Assembly: GCF_015209965.1 (NCBI RefSeq)
Contig: NZ_MU158690.1
Span: 558,854-622,853, forward strand
DNA: 64,000 bases
Direction of reading: 5' to 3'
DNA from: Sphingobacterium pedocola
GTDB taxonomy: Bacteria > Bacteroidota > Bacteroidia > Sphingobacteriales > Sphingobacteriaceae
The translations under genes were made by a program, and so were the position numbers. Under the pieces are notes generated by a model. It was not told the origin of the DNA. It made no database searches and saw only the letters and a list, made by a program, of their open reading frames with translations. Positions 45,950 to 56,082 of this stretch are shown piece by piece. Within the stretch, counting starts at the first letter, position 1, and each line of letters opens with the position of its first letter.

Positions 45950-46409
45950 TTTTGATTATCCGTCTTTGTGCCAGAGCATAACCAAAATGAAGATTATCAT
46001 GACCTATAGTAGTGGTAATGACATCCTCAATAGTTGGCATGATCTCTTTATACGTATCGGTTGCAAACGGAGTGATTTCTGTAAAAACACCGGCATAATA
46101 GTCTTTTTCTATCTGTTCAACCGTTTGGATAGCCAATACTTTCAAATTATCGACTTCTTCTTGTGTAACGGGATACGCCGGTTTGGTTCCTTTCGTATAA
46201 GCTGCGCCATATTTAACGATATAATTGGGTTGTACTCCTGTACGAAGATAACACAGCCCCTGAGTTGCAACGACAATATGCCCAAAATTCCAGATGATAT
46301 TGTTGTTAAATCCTTCGGGAATATGGTTCAGCTCTTGAATATTGAACCTGTCTATTAAGGTAATAAAGGCCTTACGCGCCTGTATAATGTATTTGAATGT
46401 CTTTTCCAT
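45942..46409 (-). CDS. DinB-like four-helix protein
   Basis: 155 aa, resembles the DinB/YfiT four-helix bundle superfamily of putative metal-dependent enzymes. Candidate metal histidines are in NFGHIVVATQGL and TTTIGHDNLHFGYALAQRR; helix 1 is typical (YIIQARKAFITLIDRFNIQE). Function unknown; relatives include thiol transferases. It lies between ilvN and ilvC with similar repeat-bearing spacers on both sides, which suggests insertion into the operon. Confidence 0.75.
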   Translation of the reverse strand: MEKTFKYIIQARKAFITLIDRFNIQELNHIPEGFNNNIIWNFGHIVVATQGLCYLRTGVQPNYIVKYGAAYTKGTKPAYPVTQEEVDNLKVLAIQTVEQIEKDYYAGVFTEITPFATDTYKEIMPTIEDVITTTIGHDNLHFGYALAQRRIIKRD

Positions 46410-46472
46410 TTTTTGGTATTGCGTATTTAGTACAAAGTATTGAGACTTGCGTGGTTTGTAAACAAGTCTTTT

Positions 46473-46497
46473 ATCCTTGTTCCTTCATCTCTGCTCC
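46473..46497. repeat. Intergenic repeat word, DinB-ilvN copy
   Basis: ATCCTTGTTCCTTCATCTCT (then GCTCC) matches 1655-1679 in 21 of 25 positions and ends one base before the ilvN stop. A 7-bp inverted repeat AGACTTG/CAAGTCT (46443-46449, 46463-46469) sits beside it. Confidence 0.5.
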
Positions 46498-47088
46498 TTA
46501 CATTGTAAAAACATTGTCCTGTTGATCGAGGAACTCGTTTTCCACGATTTCTGGCGAAGGCTCTGTTTTCTCGAACTGAATTAATTTCGAGTGGAAGCCA
46601 GCGCTTTCCTTAATGATAGCGATACGCGCTCCGCGCACGAATTCAATGAGCTTATATTTACCCAACTCCTCCGTTAATCGATCGATCTCCTCACGATGGC
46701 CGGCAGTTTCAAAAACGATATAGTCGTTACGTATTACCACTACATTTGCGCCGTACTGGCGTAATAACCGCTCGACATACGCCTTCTCCGCGATCACATG
46801 TGCAGGTACTTTATATAAAGCCTGCTCTTGCCAGATCAATTCATCATTCGTGTTGAAATATGCTTTCAGTACTTCCACCTGTTTTTCAATCTGACGGCAT
46901 AGCTTACGCACTACTTCTTCAGATTCGGTAATTAAAATAGTAAAGCGATGAATGCCGTCTACTTCAGAGGGAGAGGTGTTTAAGCTCTCAATATTAATTT
47001 TACGCCTCGAAAAAATCCCGGAGATACGTCCTATCATACCGATAGAGTTCTCTGTATATAAGGTGATGGTATATTCTTGTTTTTCCAT
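46498..47088 (-). CDS. ilvN: Acetolactate synthase regulatory subunit
   Basis: 196 aa small subunit conferring valine feedback on IlvB. N-terminal ACT domain YTITLYTENSIGMIGRISGI then RRKINIESLNTSPSE; a second ACT-like half follows (VRQ-YGANVVVIRNDYIVFE region). Two bases after ilvB, so translationally coupled. Confidence 0.95.
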   Translation of the reverse strand: MEKQEYTITLYTENSIGMIGRISGIFSRRKINIESLNTSPSEVDGIHRFTILITESEEVVRKLCRQIEKQVEVLKAYFNTNDELIWQEQALYKVPAHVIAEKAYVERLLRQYGANVVVIRNDYIVFETAGHREEIDRLTEELGKYKLIEFVRGARIAIIKESAGFHSKLIQFEKTEPSPEIVENEFLDQQDNVFTM

Positions 47089-47090
47089 TT

Positions 47091-48830
47091 TTACTTCAAT
47101 CTAATTTCCGATACAGATGTGCCTTGCGCTACCATAGGGAACACATTGTTTTCCTTACCTACCATTACTTCCAAAAGATAAGAGCCGTCGTGATCTAACA
47201 TTGTCTTTAGTGCATTGCGTAAATCTTTACGTTCTGAAATTTTGTTGCCATCTATATAATACCCTTTTGCCACCGCTACGAAGTCAGGACTTGTAATATT
47301 TACGAAAGAATAGCGTCTGTCATGGAAGAGCTGCTGCCATTGACGCACCATCCCCAAAAATTCATTGTTTAGAATTAAGATTTTGACTTTAGCACCAAAT
47401 TGCATAATTGTTCCCAGTTCCTGAATAGTCATTTGGATACCACCATCCCCAATGATGGCCACCACGTCACGGTCTGGAGCACCATACCAAGCGCCAATAG
47501 CTGCGGGTAATCCAAATCCCATAGTTCCTAATCCTCCCGAAGTAACATTGGAATTGGAAGAGTTAAATTTAGCATAGCGGCAGGTTACCATTTGGTGCTG
47601 ACCAACATCTGTAACGATTACCGCATTACCGCCGGTCAGTTCGTTCAATACGTTAATGACCTCACCCATGGTCATCACATCACTTGTCGGGTTAAGTTCG
47701 TCGTAGATTACCTCTTTTATCTCCTCTTTTTCCAGTTCGCGGAATTCTTGAAGCCAGTTACTGTGATCCACTCGGCTGATTAAATTGGTCAAGAGCGGTA
47801 AAGTTTCCTTACAATCTCCCCAAACAGGCACCGTAGCTTTTACGTTTTTGTCGATCTCTGCAGGATCAATATCCAAATGAACTACTTTAGCTTGTTTTGC
47901 ATACTTGTCCAAACGTCCAGTTACCCGATCATCAAATCGCATACCTATGGCAATTAAAACATCACATTCGTTGGTCATGACATTAGGCGCATAGTTTCCG
48001 TGCATGCCCAACATACCAACGTGCTGTGGGTGGTCTGTTTCTAGCGCACTCAGACCCATTACAGTTGTAGCAGCAGGAAATCCTCCTTTTTCAATGAAAT
48101 TTTTGAACTCTTGCTCTGCCTTTCCTAAGATAACACCTTGGCCAAAGATTACGAATGGTTTTTTCGCTTCATTGATCAATTGAGCCGCCTGCTCGACATA
48201 TTCATGACGAACGATAGGTTTAGGCCGGTAACTCCGGATATGATTACAGAATTCGTAGCCTTTATAATCGAATAATTGCAACTGTGCATTTTTAGTAATG
48301 TCGATCAATACGGGGCCAGGTCGACCTGTGCGTGCAATATAAAAAGCCTTCGCCAGTACACCTGGAATTTCGGTGGCATCTGTCACTTGATAGTTCCATT
48401 TTGTAACAGGTGTCGTAATATTAATAACATCTGTTTCCTGGAAAGCATCTGTTCCGAGTAAAGAGGCGAAGACCTGTCCGGTGATGCAGACAATAGGGTT
48501 GCTATCGATCATGGCATCTGCTAATCCAGTGACTAGATTAGTCGCACCAGGGCCACTCGTAGCAAAAGCGACACCTACACGATTTGATGTTCGCGCATAA
48601 CCTTGTGCCGCATGGATTCCTCCTTGTTCGTGGCGCACGAGGATATGGGTCAATTTATCATTGTAATCGTATAAGGCATCATAGATTGGCATAATAGCGC
48701 CACCCGGATATCCAAAAATGGTATCTACCCCTTCATGGATCAAGGCCTCTAAGACCGCTTGCGAACCGCTCAATTGTTGTGTAGTAGCGGGAGCAGTTTG
48801 TTCCTTTTCCGTTTTTTCCAGTGTACTCAT
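47091..48830 (-). CDS. ilvB: Acetolactate synthase catalytic subunit
   Basis: ThDP enzyme, 579 aa, condensing pyruvate with pyruvate or 2-oxobutanoate. Catalytic Glu in FGYPGGAIMPIYDAL/ILVRHEQGGIHAAQGYAR, FAD-binding middle domain, and ThDP motif AIIGDGGIQMTIQELGTI with the NN end (LILNNEFLGMVRQWQQLF). Precedes ilvN directly and follows ilvD by 110 bases. Confidence 0.97.
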   Translation of the reverse strand: MSTLEKTEKEQTAPATTQQLSGSQAVLEALIHEGVDTIFGYPGGAIMPIYDALYDYNDKLTHILVRHEQGGIHAAQGYARTSNRVGVAFATSGPGATNLVTGLADAMIDSNPIVCITGQVFASLLGTDAFQETDVINITTPVTKWNYQVTDATEIPGVLAKAFYIARTGRPGPVLIDITKNAQLQLFDYKGYEFCNHIRSYRPKPIVRHEYVEQAAQLINEAKKPFVIFGQGVILGKAEQEFKNFIEKGGFPAATTVMGLSALETDHPQHVGMLGMHGNYAPNVMTNECDVLIAIGMRFDDRVTGRLDKYAKQAKVVHLDIDPAEIDKNVKATVPVWGDCKETLPLLTNLISRVDHSNWLQEFRELEKEEIKEVIYDELNPTSDVMTMGEVINVLNELTGGNAVIVTDVGQHQMVTCRYAKFNSSNSNVTSGGLGTMGFGLPAAIGAWYGAPDRDVVAIIGDGGIQMTIQELGTIMQFGAKVKILILNNEFLGMVRQWQQLFHDRRYSFVNITSPDFVAVAKGYYIDGNKISERKDLRNALKTMLDHDGSYLLEVMVGKENNVFPMVAQGTSVSEIRLK

Positions 48831-48856
48831 TTTTTCAGTATTTAGATATTAGATTT

Positions 48857-48892
48857 GAGAAGTTAGATTTGATATACTGTCTAATTCTTCTC
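48857..48892. repeat. Hairpin in the ilvD-ilvB spacer
   Basis: GAGAAGTTAGA (48857-48867) pairs with TCTAATTCTTCTC (48880-48892) with a 2-base bulge; loop 12 nt. Flanked by repeated TAGAT/TTAGAT words. Role unknown. Confidence 0.5.
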
Positions 48893-48940
48893 CATTTTCT
48901 AGTTTATAGTACTTAAATTGAAAGCCTATCTCATGTCTGA

Positions 48941-50641
48941 TTACAAATCCGTCACACAGCCCTGTGAAGCATCAGCAACAGTTTTTGCGTATTTGTACAA
49001 TACACCCTTTGTTACTTTTAATGCTGGTTGTGTCCATGTAGCACGACGGCTGGCAATCTCCTCTTCTGGTACGTTTAGATTCAACGTATTATTTACCGCA
49101 TCGATTTCGATAATATCGTCATCCTTTACCAACCCGATCAGCCCGCCTTCGTAAGCTTCCGGAGTGATGTGTCCTACGACAAAGCCGTGGGTACCACCAG
49201 AGAAACGACCGTCGGTAATTAAGGCGATAGACTTGCCTAGCCCCGCACCGATAATCAAAGCGGTAGGTTTCAACATCTCAGGCATTCCAGGAGCTCCTTT
49301 GGGGCCTTCATTCTTGATTACGACAACATCGCCCGGTTTAATTCTGCCTGATGAAACACCTGCCACCAAATCGTGTTCGCCATCAAATACACGGGCAGGA
49401 CCGCTAAATTTCTCCCCTTCTTTACCCGATATTTTCGCAACAGAACCTTTTTCTGCTAGATTACCGTATAGAATCTGCAAATGCCCTGTCGCTTTAATCG
49501 GGTTGTCCAGTTTTTGAATAATTGGTTGGTTATAATCAATCACCGATTTTACGCCCTCTAAATTTTCAGCCAGTGTTTTGCCCGTTACCGTTAAGCAATC
49601 CCCGTGCAACAGACCTTCATCCAACAGGTAGCGCAGCACGGCAGGCACACCACCGTACTGGTGTAAATCTTGCATTAAATATTTGCCAGATGGTTTGAAG
49701 TCTGCCAATACCGGAGTTTCATCCGACATCCGTTGGAAATCATCTTGTGTAATGTCTACACCTACTGATTTACCAATAGCAATAAAGTGCAGTACCGCAT
49801 TTGTAGAACCTCCTAATATAACGATGGTACGAATGGCATTTTCAAAAGCTTTCCGCGTCATGATGTCAGACGGCTTTATGTCTTTTTCTAAAAGAATTTT
49901 GATATATTTTCCAGCTTCAAGGCATTCGTCTTGTTTTTCTGTAGATACGGCCGGATTGGAAGAGGAGTAAGGCAAGCTCATTCCCAAAGCTTCAATTGCC
50001 GAAGCCATTGTATTAGCCGTATACATACCTCCGCATGCCCCTGCTCCCGGGCAAGTGTGTCTGATTACGCCATCGTAGTCTTCATCCGAAATAGTACCTG
50101 CTATTTTCTTACCCAATGCTTCGAAAGCAGACACAATATTTAATTCCTCCCCTTTATAGTGTCCCGGGGCAATCGTACCACCATATACCATAATGGCCGG
50201 ACGGTCTAGGCGACCCATTGCCATAATAGCTCCAGGCATATTCTTATCACAACCTGGAATGGCAATTACTCCATCGTAATATTGTCCACCACAGATGGTT
50301 TCGATGCTATCTGCAATGACATCACGAGATACTAAGGAATAACGCATACCATCAGTGCCATTACTCATACCATCGCTGACACCGATCGTGCCAAACGTTA
50401 AGCCTACTAGGTCGTTGGCCCATACGCCCTTTTTTACGACCTGTGCCAAATCGTTCAAATGCATATTACACGTGTTACCATCGTAACCCATACTTGCGAT
50501 ACCCACTTGCGCTTTTTCCATATCCGCATCGGTCAATCCGATTCCATACAACATGGCTTTGGCCGCCGGTTGTGTTTTGTCTTGTGTAAAAATACGGCTA
50601 TACTTGTTTAATACGTTTGTGCTGTCAGATGATGACTTCAT
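48941..50641 (-). CDS. ilvD: Dihydroxy-acid dehydratase
   Basis: [2Fe-2S] dehydratase, 566 aa. Cluster cysteines are likely C58 (GNTCNMHL), C131 ([16 protein letters not shown]) and C203 ([20 protein letters not shown]). Makes the 2-oxo acids for valine and isoleucine. Start codon lies 17 bases inside the end of ilvE. Confidence 0.97.
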   Translation of the reverse strand: MKSSSDSTNVLNKYSRIFTQDKTQPAAKAMLYGIGLTDADMEKAQVGIASMGYDGNTCNMHLNDLAQVVKKGVWANDLVGLTFGTIGVSDGMSNGTDGMRYSLVSRDVIADSIETICGGQYYDGVIAIPGCDKNMPGAIMAMGRLDRPAIMVYGGTIAPGHYKGEELNIVSAFEALGKKIAGTISDEDYDGVIRHTCPGAGACGGMYTANTMASAIEALGMSLPYSSSNPAVSTEKQDECLEAGKYIKILLEKDIKPSDIMTRKAFENAIRTIVILGGSTNAVLHFIAIGKSVGVDITQDDFQRMSDETPVLADFKPSGKYLMQDLHQYGGVPAVLRYLLDEGLLHGDCLTVTGKTLAENLEGVKSVIDYNQPIIQKLDNPIKATGHLQILYGNLAEKGSVAKISGKEGEKFSGPARVFDGEHDLVAGVSSGRIKPGDVVVIKNEGPKGAPGMPEMLKPTALIIGAGLGKSIALITDGRFSGGTHGFVVGHITPEAYEGGLIGLVKDDDIIEIDAVNNTLNLNVPEEEIASRRATWTQPALKVTKGVLYKYAKTVADASQGCVTDL

Positions 50642-51515
50642 AATTCTCTTGCTCTAATACTAAATTTTTATATTTTCTTTGGATAGATGCTCCTATTGTA
50701 TGCTCCCAAGGCTCTTGGTACAACACATGATCCACTTGTTTTACACCAATGATCCCCGCTGCTGTGCCACTTAGAAAAGCACTGTCAGCCTGATAAACAT
50801 CTTCGACCGTTAGTTTCTTCTCAATGAGCTCAAAGTTTAGATCTTTACAAATATCAATTACCGTTTGACGGGTGATGCCCGGGAAGATGTTTTCCAATGG
50901 CGGTGTGTAAATTTTGAAATCCTTTTCTATAAATATATTCTCACTGGATGCCTGTGCCACAAAACCCTCTTGATCTAATAGTAGCGCCTCATCAAATCCA
51001 TTTTTAATTGCCCCGCTTGTGGCCATGATAGAATTGATGTACTGTCCCGATATTTTGACATCTACGCGGAATGATTTTGGGCTAGGGCGTTCAATACTGG
51101 AGATGTTTACTTTTAATAAATTCTGGCCCAAGTATGGTCCCCATTCCCATGCGGCTATCATCATATTGGCGTCGTCAGACGAAGTCAAATGCATGTTGGA
51201 ACCAGAAAAAACCAAAGGTCTAATATAAGCGGATCTTAAATTATTAGCCGCCAATAGTTCATATGTTTTTTCGATCAACACCCGGTTATTCCAAGAATAG
51301 GGCAGGTTAATGGCATTGCATGATTTTTCTAAACGCTCAAAATGTTCTTCAGCTTTGAATATTCGGGTGCCATTGTGTGTACTGTATGACCGGAGTCCCT
51401 CAAAAGCACCATATCCATAGTGAAGTGATTGACCAAATAGATCAATGCTAGCACTATGTGCTTTCACAAACTCGCCATTTAAATAAATTAAAGTGTTCTG
51501 ATTGTAATACTGCAT
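50625..51515 (-). CDS. ilvE: Branched-chain amino acid aminotransferase
   Basis: Fold-type IV PLP aminotransferase, 296 aa. [18 protein letters not shown] (27-44), PLP Lys likely K154 in [26 protein letters not shown] and [16 protein letters not shown]. Start ATG at 51515 ([16 protein letters not shown]); frame upstream reads only from a TTG at 51572. First gene of the ilv-leu operon. Confidence 0.95.
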   Translation of the reverse strand: MQYYNQNTLIYLNGEFVKAHSASIDLFGQSLHYGYGAFEGLRSYSTHNGTRIFKAEEHFERLEKSCNAINLPYSWNNRVLIEKTYELLAANNLRSAYIRPLVFSGSNMHLTSSDDANMMIAAWEWGPYLGQNLLKVNISSIERPSPKSFRVDVKISGQYINSIMATSGAIKNGFDEALLLDQEGFVAQASSENIFIEKDFKIYTPPLENIFPGITRQTVIDICKDLNFELIEKKLTVEDVYQADSAFLSGTAAGIIGVKQVDHVLYQEPWEHTIGASIQRKYKNLVLEQENYEVII

Positions 51516-51538
51516 TTTTCCTGGTTTCTTTTTTGATG

Positions 51539-51577
51539 AAGAGCTCCTCCCAAAAGCTCTTATGTCAATCAAAATTA
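51539..51577 (-). promoter_or_regulatory. Putative promoter -7 box and leader hairpin of the ilv-leu operon
   Basis: On the minus strand TAATTTTG (51577-51570) matches TAnnTTTG; the -33 region reads TTCG about 19 bases upstream, a weak match. The predicted transcript begins just before an inverted repeat AAGAGCT-N9-AGCTCTT (51561-51555 with 51545-51539) that would fold at the extreme 5' end of the mRNA. No leader peptide rich in Leu, Ile or Val codons is present, so classical attenuation is not supported. Confidence 0.4.
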
Positions 51578-51824
51578 TAACATTGTTAAGTTAGCTCGAA
51601 TTAAAATTCTTTACAATAGCTATTCATACTATTTTAAAAAAGTTTTTTATTTTGTTATGTTTATATATTCAAAATAATATATTGTTATATTTTGTTTTAA
51701 TAGGTTTATGTTCGTTAACCTGCAGACTAGAATTAAAATCGGTATGTTTTTTGAAATTGTAAGAAATGATGTCAAAGACCAAAATTCTTCCCGAAAATGA
51801 TTTTTTACCAGAAAAACTATAAAA

Positions 51825-51861
51825 AAATAGCCCTTAAAACTTGAAGTCTTAAGGGCTATTT
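51825..51861 (-). terminator. Terminator of atpD-atpC
   Basis: AAATAGCCCTTAA (51825-51837) pairs with TTAAGGGCTATTT (51849-51861), 11-nt loop, followed on the minus strand by a T-run, 20 bases after the atpC stop. The remaining ilvE-atpC gap (51578-51824) is extremely AT-rich without other recognised features. Confidence 0.93.
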
Positions 51862-51880
51862 ATAGGTGTTATTATCTTTA

Positions 51881-52129
51881 TTAGTTCTGCACAATTCCTT
51901 CTGCTAAAACGATGACACTATTGTCCTTTACTTCTACCACGCCGCCTTTGATAATAATGACCTGCTCATCATTACCTTGTTTGATAATGACCTTACCATC
52001 GTCCAGTGTAGACACAATAGCTGCGTGATCCTTTAATATTTGAAAAGATCCTGCAGAACCGGGAACCGTAACCGCGGTTACTTCGTCTTCGTATGCTAAT
52101 TTGTCTGGAGTAATAATTGTTAATTTCAT
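51881..52129 (-). CDS. atpC: ATP synthase epsilon subunit, short form
   Basis: 82 aa, only the N-terminal beta-sandwich of epsilon (MKLTIITPDKLAYEDEVTAV, GSFQILKDHAAIVSTLDDGK). The C-terminal two-helix domain that inhibits ATP hydrolysis in many bacteria is absent, as is usual in Bacteroidota. It attaches to the central stalk of F1. Follows atpD with a strong hairpin in between. Confidence 0.95.
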   Translation of the reverse strand: MKLTIITPDKLAYEDEVTAVTVPGSAGSFQILKDHAAIVSTLDDGKVIIKQGNDEQVIIIKGGVVEVKDNSVIVLAEGIVQN

Positions 52130-52144
52130 TCTAACTAGAATTGA

Positions 52145-52196
52145 GTATTAAGTATAGCGTATTAAGATATGCGCATTAATACGCTATACTTAATAC
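52145..52196. repeat. 21-bp hairpin between atpD and atpC
   Basis: GTATTAAGTATAGCGTATTA plus A (52145-52165) is perfectly complementary to 52176-52196, loop of 10 nt. It lies 16 bases after the atpD stop and 15 before the atpC ATG, without a T-run. Subunit stoichiometry beta3:epsilon1 makes an mRNA element that lowers atpC expression or protects atpD mRNA plausible. Confidence 0.8.
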
Positions 52197-52212
52197 GTTG
52201 TACTCGGTACTA

Positions 52213-53748
<1,536 letters not shown>

Positions 53749-53779
53749 TTACAGGTCATTCAACCTGTATTTTGGAATG

Positions 53780-53810
53780 CAAAAATAAGCTTTATCATTC
53801 TAAAAGCAAA
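53780..53810 (-). promoter_or_regulatory. Promoter of atpD-atpC
   Basis: On the minus strand TTTG (53810-53807), 19 bases, TATTTTTG (53787-53780): an excellent Bacteroidota promoter. Transcription would start near 53773, about 58 bases before the atpD ATG. Confidence 0.7.
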
Positions 53811-53850
53811 ACTTCTTCATTAAATAAATGAATGTTTTTTTTAAAACCGC

Positions 53851-53891
53851 TTATTTGCGAATCTGCAAATCCGTATTATTTGCGAATCTGC
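53851..53891. repeat. 16-bp direct repeat
   Basis: TTATTTGCGAATCTGC occurs at 53851-53866 and again at 53876-53891, offset 25 bases, just upstream of the atpD promoter and just past the stop of the next gene. Could be two binding sites on the same DNA face or a local duplication. Confidence 0.5.
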
Positions 53892-53898
53892 GATTGAA

Positions 53899-54492
53899 TT
53901 AGGAATTTCTTTTCAGTTGTTCGTCGAGCAGCTGCCTTTTTAATTGTTGTTCTTTTTCCAGTGCTTTCTTTTTATATGCATGAAGCTCTTCTTGAAATTC
54001 TTCCGCATTTTTCTTGGAAGATACCGTGTCTACTTTTGCTTTACGGAAGGCAAAAAGAGCTATTGTAAACGCTATTGCAAGTACGATGATCAAGATCCAT
54101 ACAAGCGTATGGTATCCACCTTTTGAGAAGTTCGCGCCGAAGAAAGAGATACTGTCTGTTTTTAATTTTTCGGCGTCCAACTGCGTTTGTAAATGTTGGA
54201 CACTGTCTGTCAACGCTACATTAGTAGATACAGTAGACGAACTCGAATTTTTTAGTTCCCTGATTTCGTTACGTAAGGTGTTGAGTGTATCACGCGTATT
54301 TTGGCGGATACGTTCTAAGTTTGTTTTACGAATTATTTTGAAATCAGCGTCCTGCGAGCGCGATAGCATATTTAGATAATAGAACTGGCTGTCAATAGAA
54401 CTTTTTGTCAAGGCTTCCTGAAGATTGATTTTCTGCCCGAAAGCGTTTGAAATAAACAAAAGAAACGTGATTGCGTGTATAAGCTTAAGCAT
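53899..54492 (-). CDS. Membrane-anchored coiled-coil protein of unknown function
   Basis: 197 aa. Signal peptide (LIHAITFLLFISNAFGQ), then a helical coiled-coil part (TNLERIRQNTRDTLNTLRNE, SVQHLQTQLDAEKLKTD), a transmembrane helix near 132-150 (LVWILIIVLAIAFTIALFAF) and a charged C-terminal coiled coil ending KKKALEKEQQLKRQLLDEQL. Bacteroidota homologues have sometimes been labelled tRNA (guanine-N1)-methyltransferase, which nothing here supports. Single gene, divergent from scoA. Confidence 0.75.
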   Translation of the reverse strand: MLKLIHAITFLLFISNAFGQKINLQEALTKSSIDSQFYYLNMLSRSQDADFKIIRKTNLERIRQNTRDTLNTLRNEIRELKNSSSSTVSTNVALTDSVQHLQTQLDAEKLKTDSISFFGANFSKGGYHTLVWILIIVLAIAFTIALFAFRKAKVDTVSSKKNAEEFQEELHAYKKKALEKEQQLKRQLLDEQLKRNS

Positions 54493-54566
54493 AGATAAAT
54501 ATAGTGTTTATTAAATGTAACATAAAATTTGAAAATATATTGCGTAGCTCCAAGTAACTCGTTATA

Positions 54567-54613
54567 TATTTTTGTGGCTAATATCGTATTTTAAAAAGAT
54601 AAACACGATATTA
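54567..54613 (+). promoter_or_regulatory. Putative scoAB promoter and operator-like dyad
   Basis: TATTTTTG at 54567-54574 fits a -7 box; the best TTG (54540-54542) is 24 bases upstream, longer than ideal. Just downstream, TAATATCGT (54579-54587) and ACGATATTA (54605-54613) form a perfect 9-bp dyad with a 17-base centre, at or after the expected transcription start. Confidence 0.4.
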
Positions 54614-54644
54614 GGTATACCAAAAGAATAAACCCGTAGAATCT

Positions 54645-55358
54645 ATGATAAATAAAAGTGTATCAAATGCGCTCGAAGCAATACGTGAAGTCAAGAGCGG
54701 GATGACAATCGCCGTTGGTGGATTTGGACTGTGCGGCATTCCGGAAAATCTTATTGCAGCATTGATGGCCAAAGACCTAAAAGAATTAACCTGTATCAGC
54801 AATAATGCAGGAGTGGACGATTTTGGATTGGGTCTTTTGTTACAACGCCGACAGATTAAAAAAATGATTGCTTCGTATGTAGGTGAAAATGCAGAATTTG
54901 AGCGGCAGATGTTAAGTGGTGAATTGGAGGTGGAATTGGTGCCTCAAGGTACCTTGGCTACGCGTTTAATGGCCGGGGGATATGGTCTCCCCGTAGTATA
55001 TACACCCGCAGGTGTCGGCACAGAAGTGGCCGAAGGCAAAGAAGTCCGTACATTTAAATTCCATGGTGTGGAAAAGGAATATTTAATGGAATACGCGTTT
55101 GAACCAGATTTTGCCTTGGTGAAAGCCTGGAAGGGCGATCGCACAGGCAACTTAATATATAGAGGGACAGCGCAGAATTTTAACCATGCAATGGCCATGT
55201 GTGGTAAGATTACCATTGCCGAAGTAGAAGAATTGGTAGAACCGGGTGTATTGGATCCTAATTTTATTCATACCCCCGGAGTATATGTGCACCGGATTTT
55301 TCAAGGTGAAAATTACGAGAAGCGAATAGAACAGCGAACTTTTAGACCAAAAGAGTAA
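54645..55358 (+). CDS. scoA: 3-oxoacid CoA-transferase subunit A
   Basis: 237 aa alpha subunit of a family I CoA transferase (succinyl-CoA:3-ketoacid or acetoacetate type). CoA-binding glycine motif TIAVGGFGLCGIPENLI (21-37), and MAGGYGLPVVYTPAGVGTEV. Forms the active enzyme with ScoB, 4 bases downstream. Role in ketone body or branched-chain/lysine catabolism. Confidence 0.94.
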   Translation: MINKSVSNALEAIREVKSGMTIAVGGFGLCGIPENLIAALMAKDLKELTCISNNAGVDDFGLGLLLQRRQIKKMIASYVGENAEFERQMLSGELEVELVPQGTLATRLMAGGYGLPVVYTPAGVGTEVAEGKEVRTFKFHGVEKEYLMEYAFEPDFALVKAWKGDRTGNLIYRGTAQNFNHAMAMCGKITIAEVEELVEPGVLDPNFIHTPGVYVHRIFQGENYEKRIEQRTFRPKE

Positions 55359-55362
55359 ATCT

Positions 55363-55992
55363 ATGCTAGATAAATATGGAATTGCAAAGCGTATTGCGAA
55401 AGAGATACAAGATGGATATTATGTAAACTTAGGTATTGGCATTCCGACCCTGGTAGCCAACTATATCTCAGAAGATATCAATGTGATGTTACAAAGTGAA
55501 AATGGATTATTAGGCATGGGCCCGTTTCCATACGAAGGAGAAGAGGATGCGGATTACATTAATGCGGGCAAGCAAACCATTACTACGCTGCCCGGTTCCG
55601 TTTTCTTTGATTCGGCGATGAGCTTTGGTATGATTCGCTCACGGAAAATTGATCTCACTATTTTGGGAGCGATGGAAGTTTCTGAACAGGGAGATATTGC
55701 CAATTGGAAGATCCCGGGTAAAATGGTAAAAGGTATGGGAGGAGCAATGGATCTTGTTGCCAGTGCGCAAAATATTATTGTCGCCATGCAACATGTAAAT
55801 AAAGCAGGCGAATCCAAGTTACTTTCCGCCTGTACGTTGCCGTTAACAGGTATTAGGTGCGTGAAGAAGATCGTAACCGAATTAGGTGTTTTCGATGTAT
55901 TACCTCAAGGAGGGTTTAAAATCGTTGAACTGCATGAAGGTGTTACCCTCGATCAAGTAAGATATAGTACGCAAGGAAAACTTGTGGAATAG
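55363..55992 (+). CDS. scoB: 3-oxoacid CoA-transferase subunit B
   Basis: 209 aa beta subunit. The catalytic glutamate is in LQSENGLLGMGPFP (E46), preceded by VNLGIGIPTLVANYI. GGAMDLVASAQNIIVAMQHV and TLPLTGIRCVKKIVTELGVF complete the family signature. Operon with scoA. Confidence 0.95.
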   Translation: MLDKYGIAKRIAKEIQDGYYVNLGIGIPTLVANYISEDINVMLQSENGLLGMGPFPYEGEEDADYINAGKQTITTLPGSVFFDSAMSFGMIRSRKIDLTILGAMEVSEQGDIANWKIPGKMVKGMGGAMDLVASAQNIIVAMQHVNKAGESKLLSACTLPLTGIRCVKKIVTELGVFDVLPQGGFKIVELHEGVTLDQVRYSTQGKLVE

Positions 55993-56082
55993 ACGCTTAT
56001 TTTTTTAGATAGACACGGATTGTACAAAATTTTCCATATTTTCGAGGAGTTAAATAACGTTAGTTAATAAATTTTTCCTTAT

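Noticed and set aside
45888..46358. 156-codon plus-strand ORF
   Set aside because: Antisense to the DinB-like gene; composition follows the complementary strand and no domain is seen.
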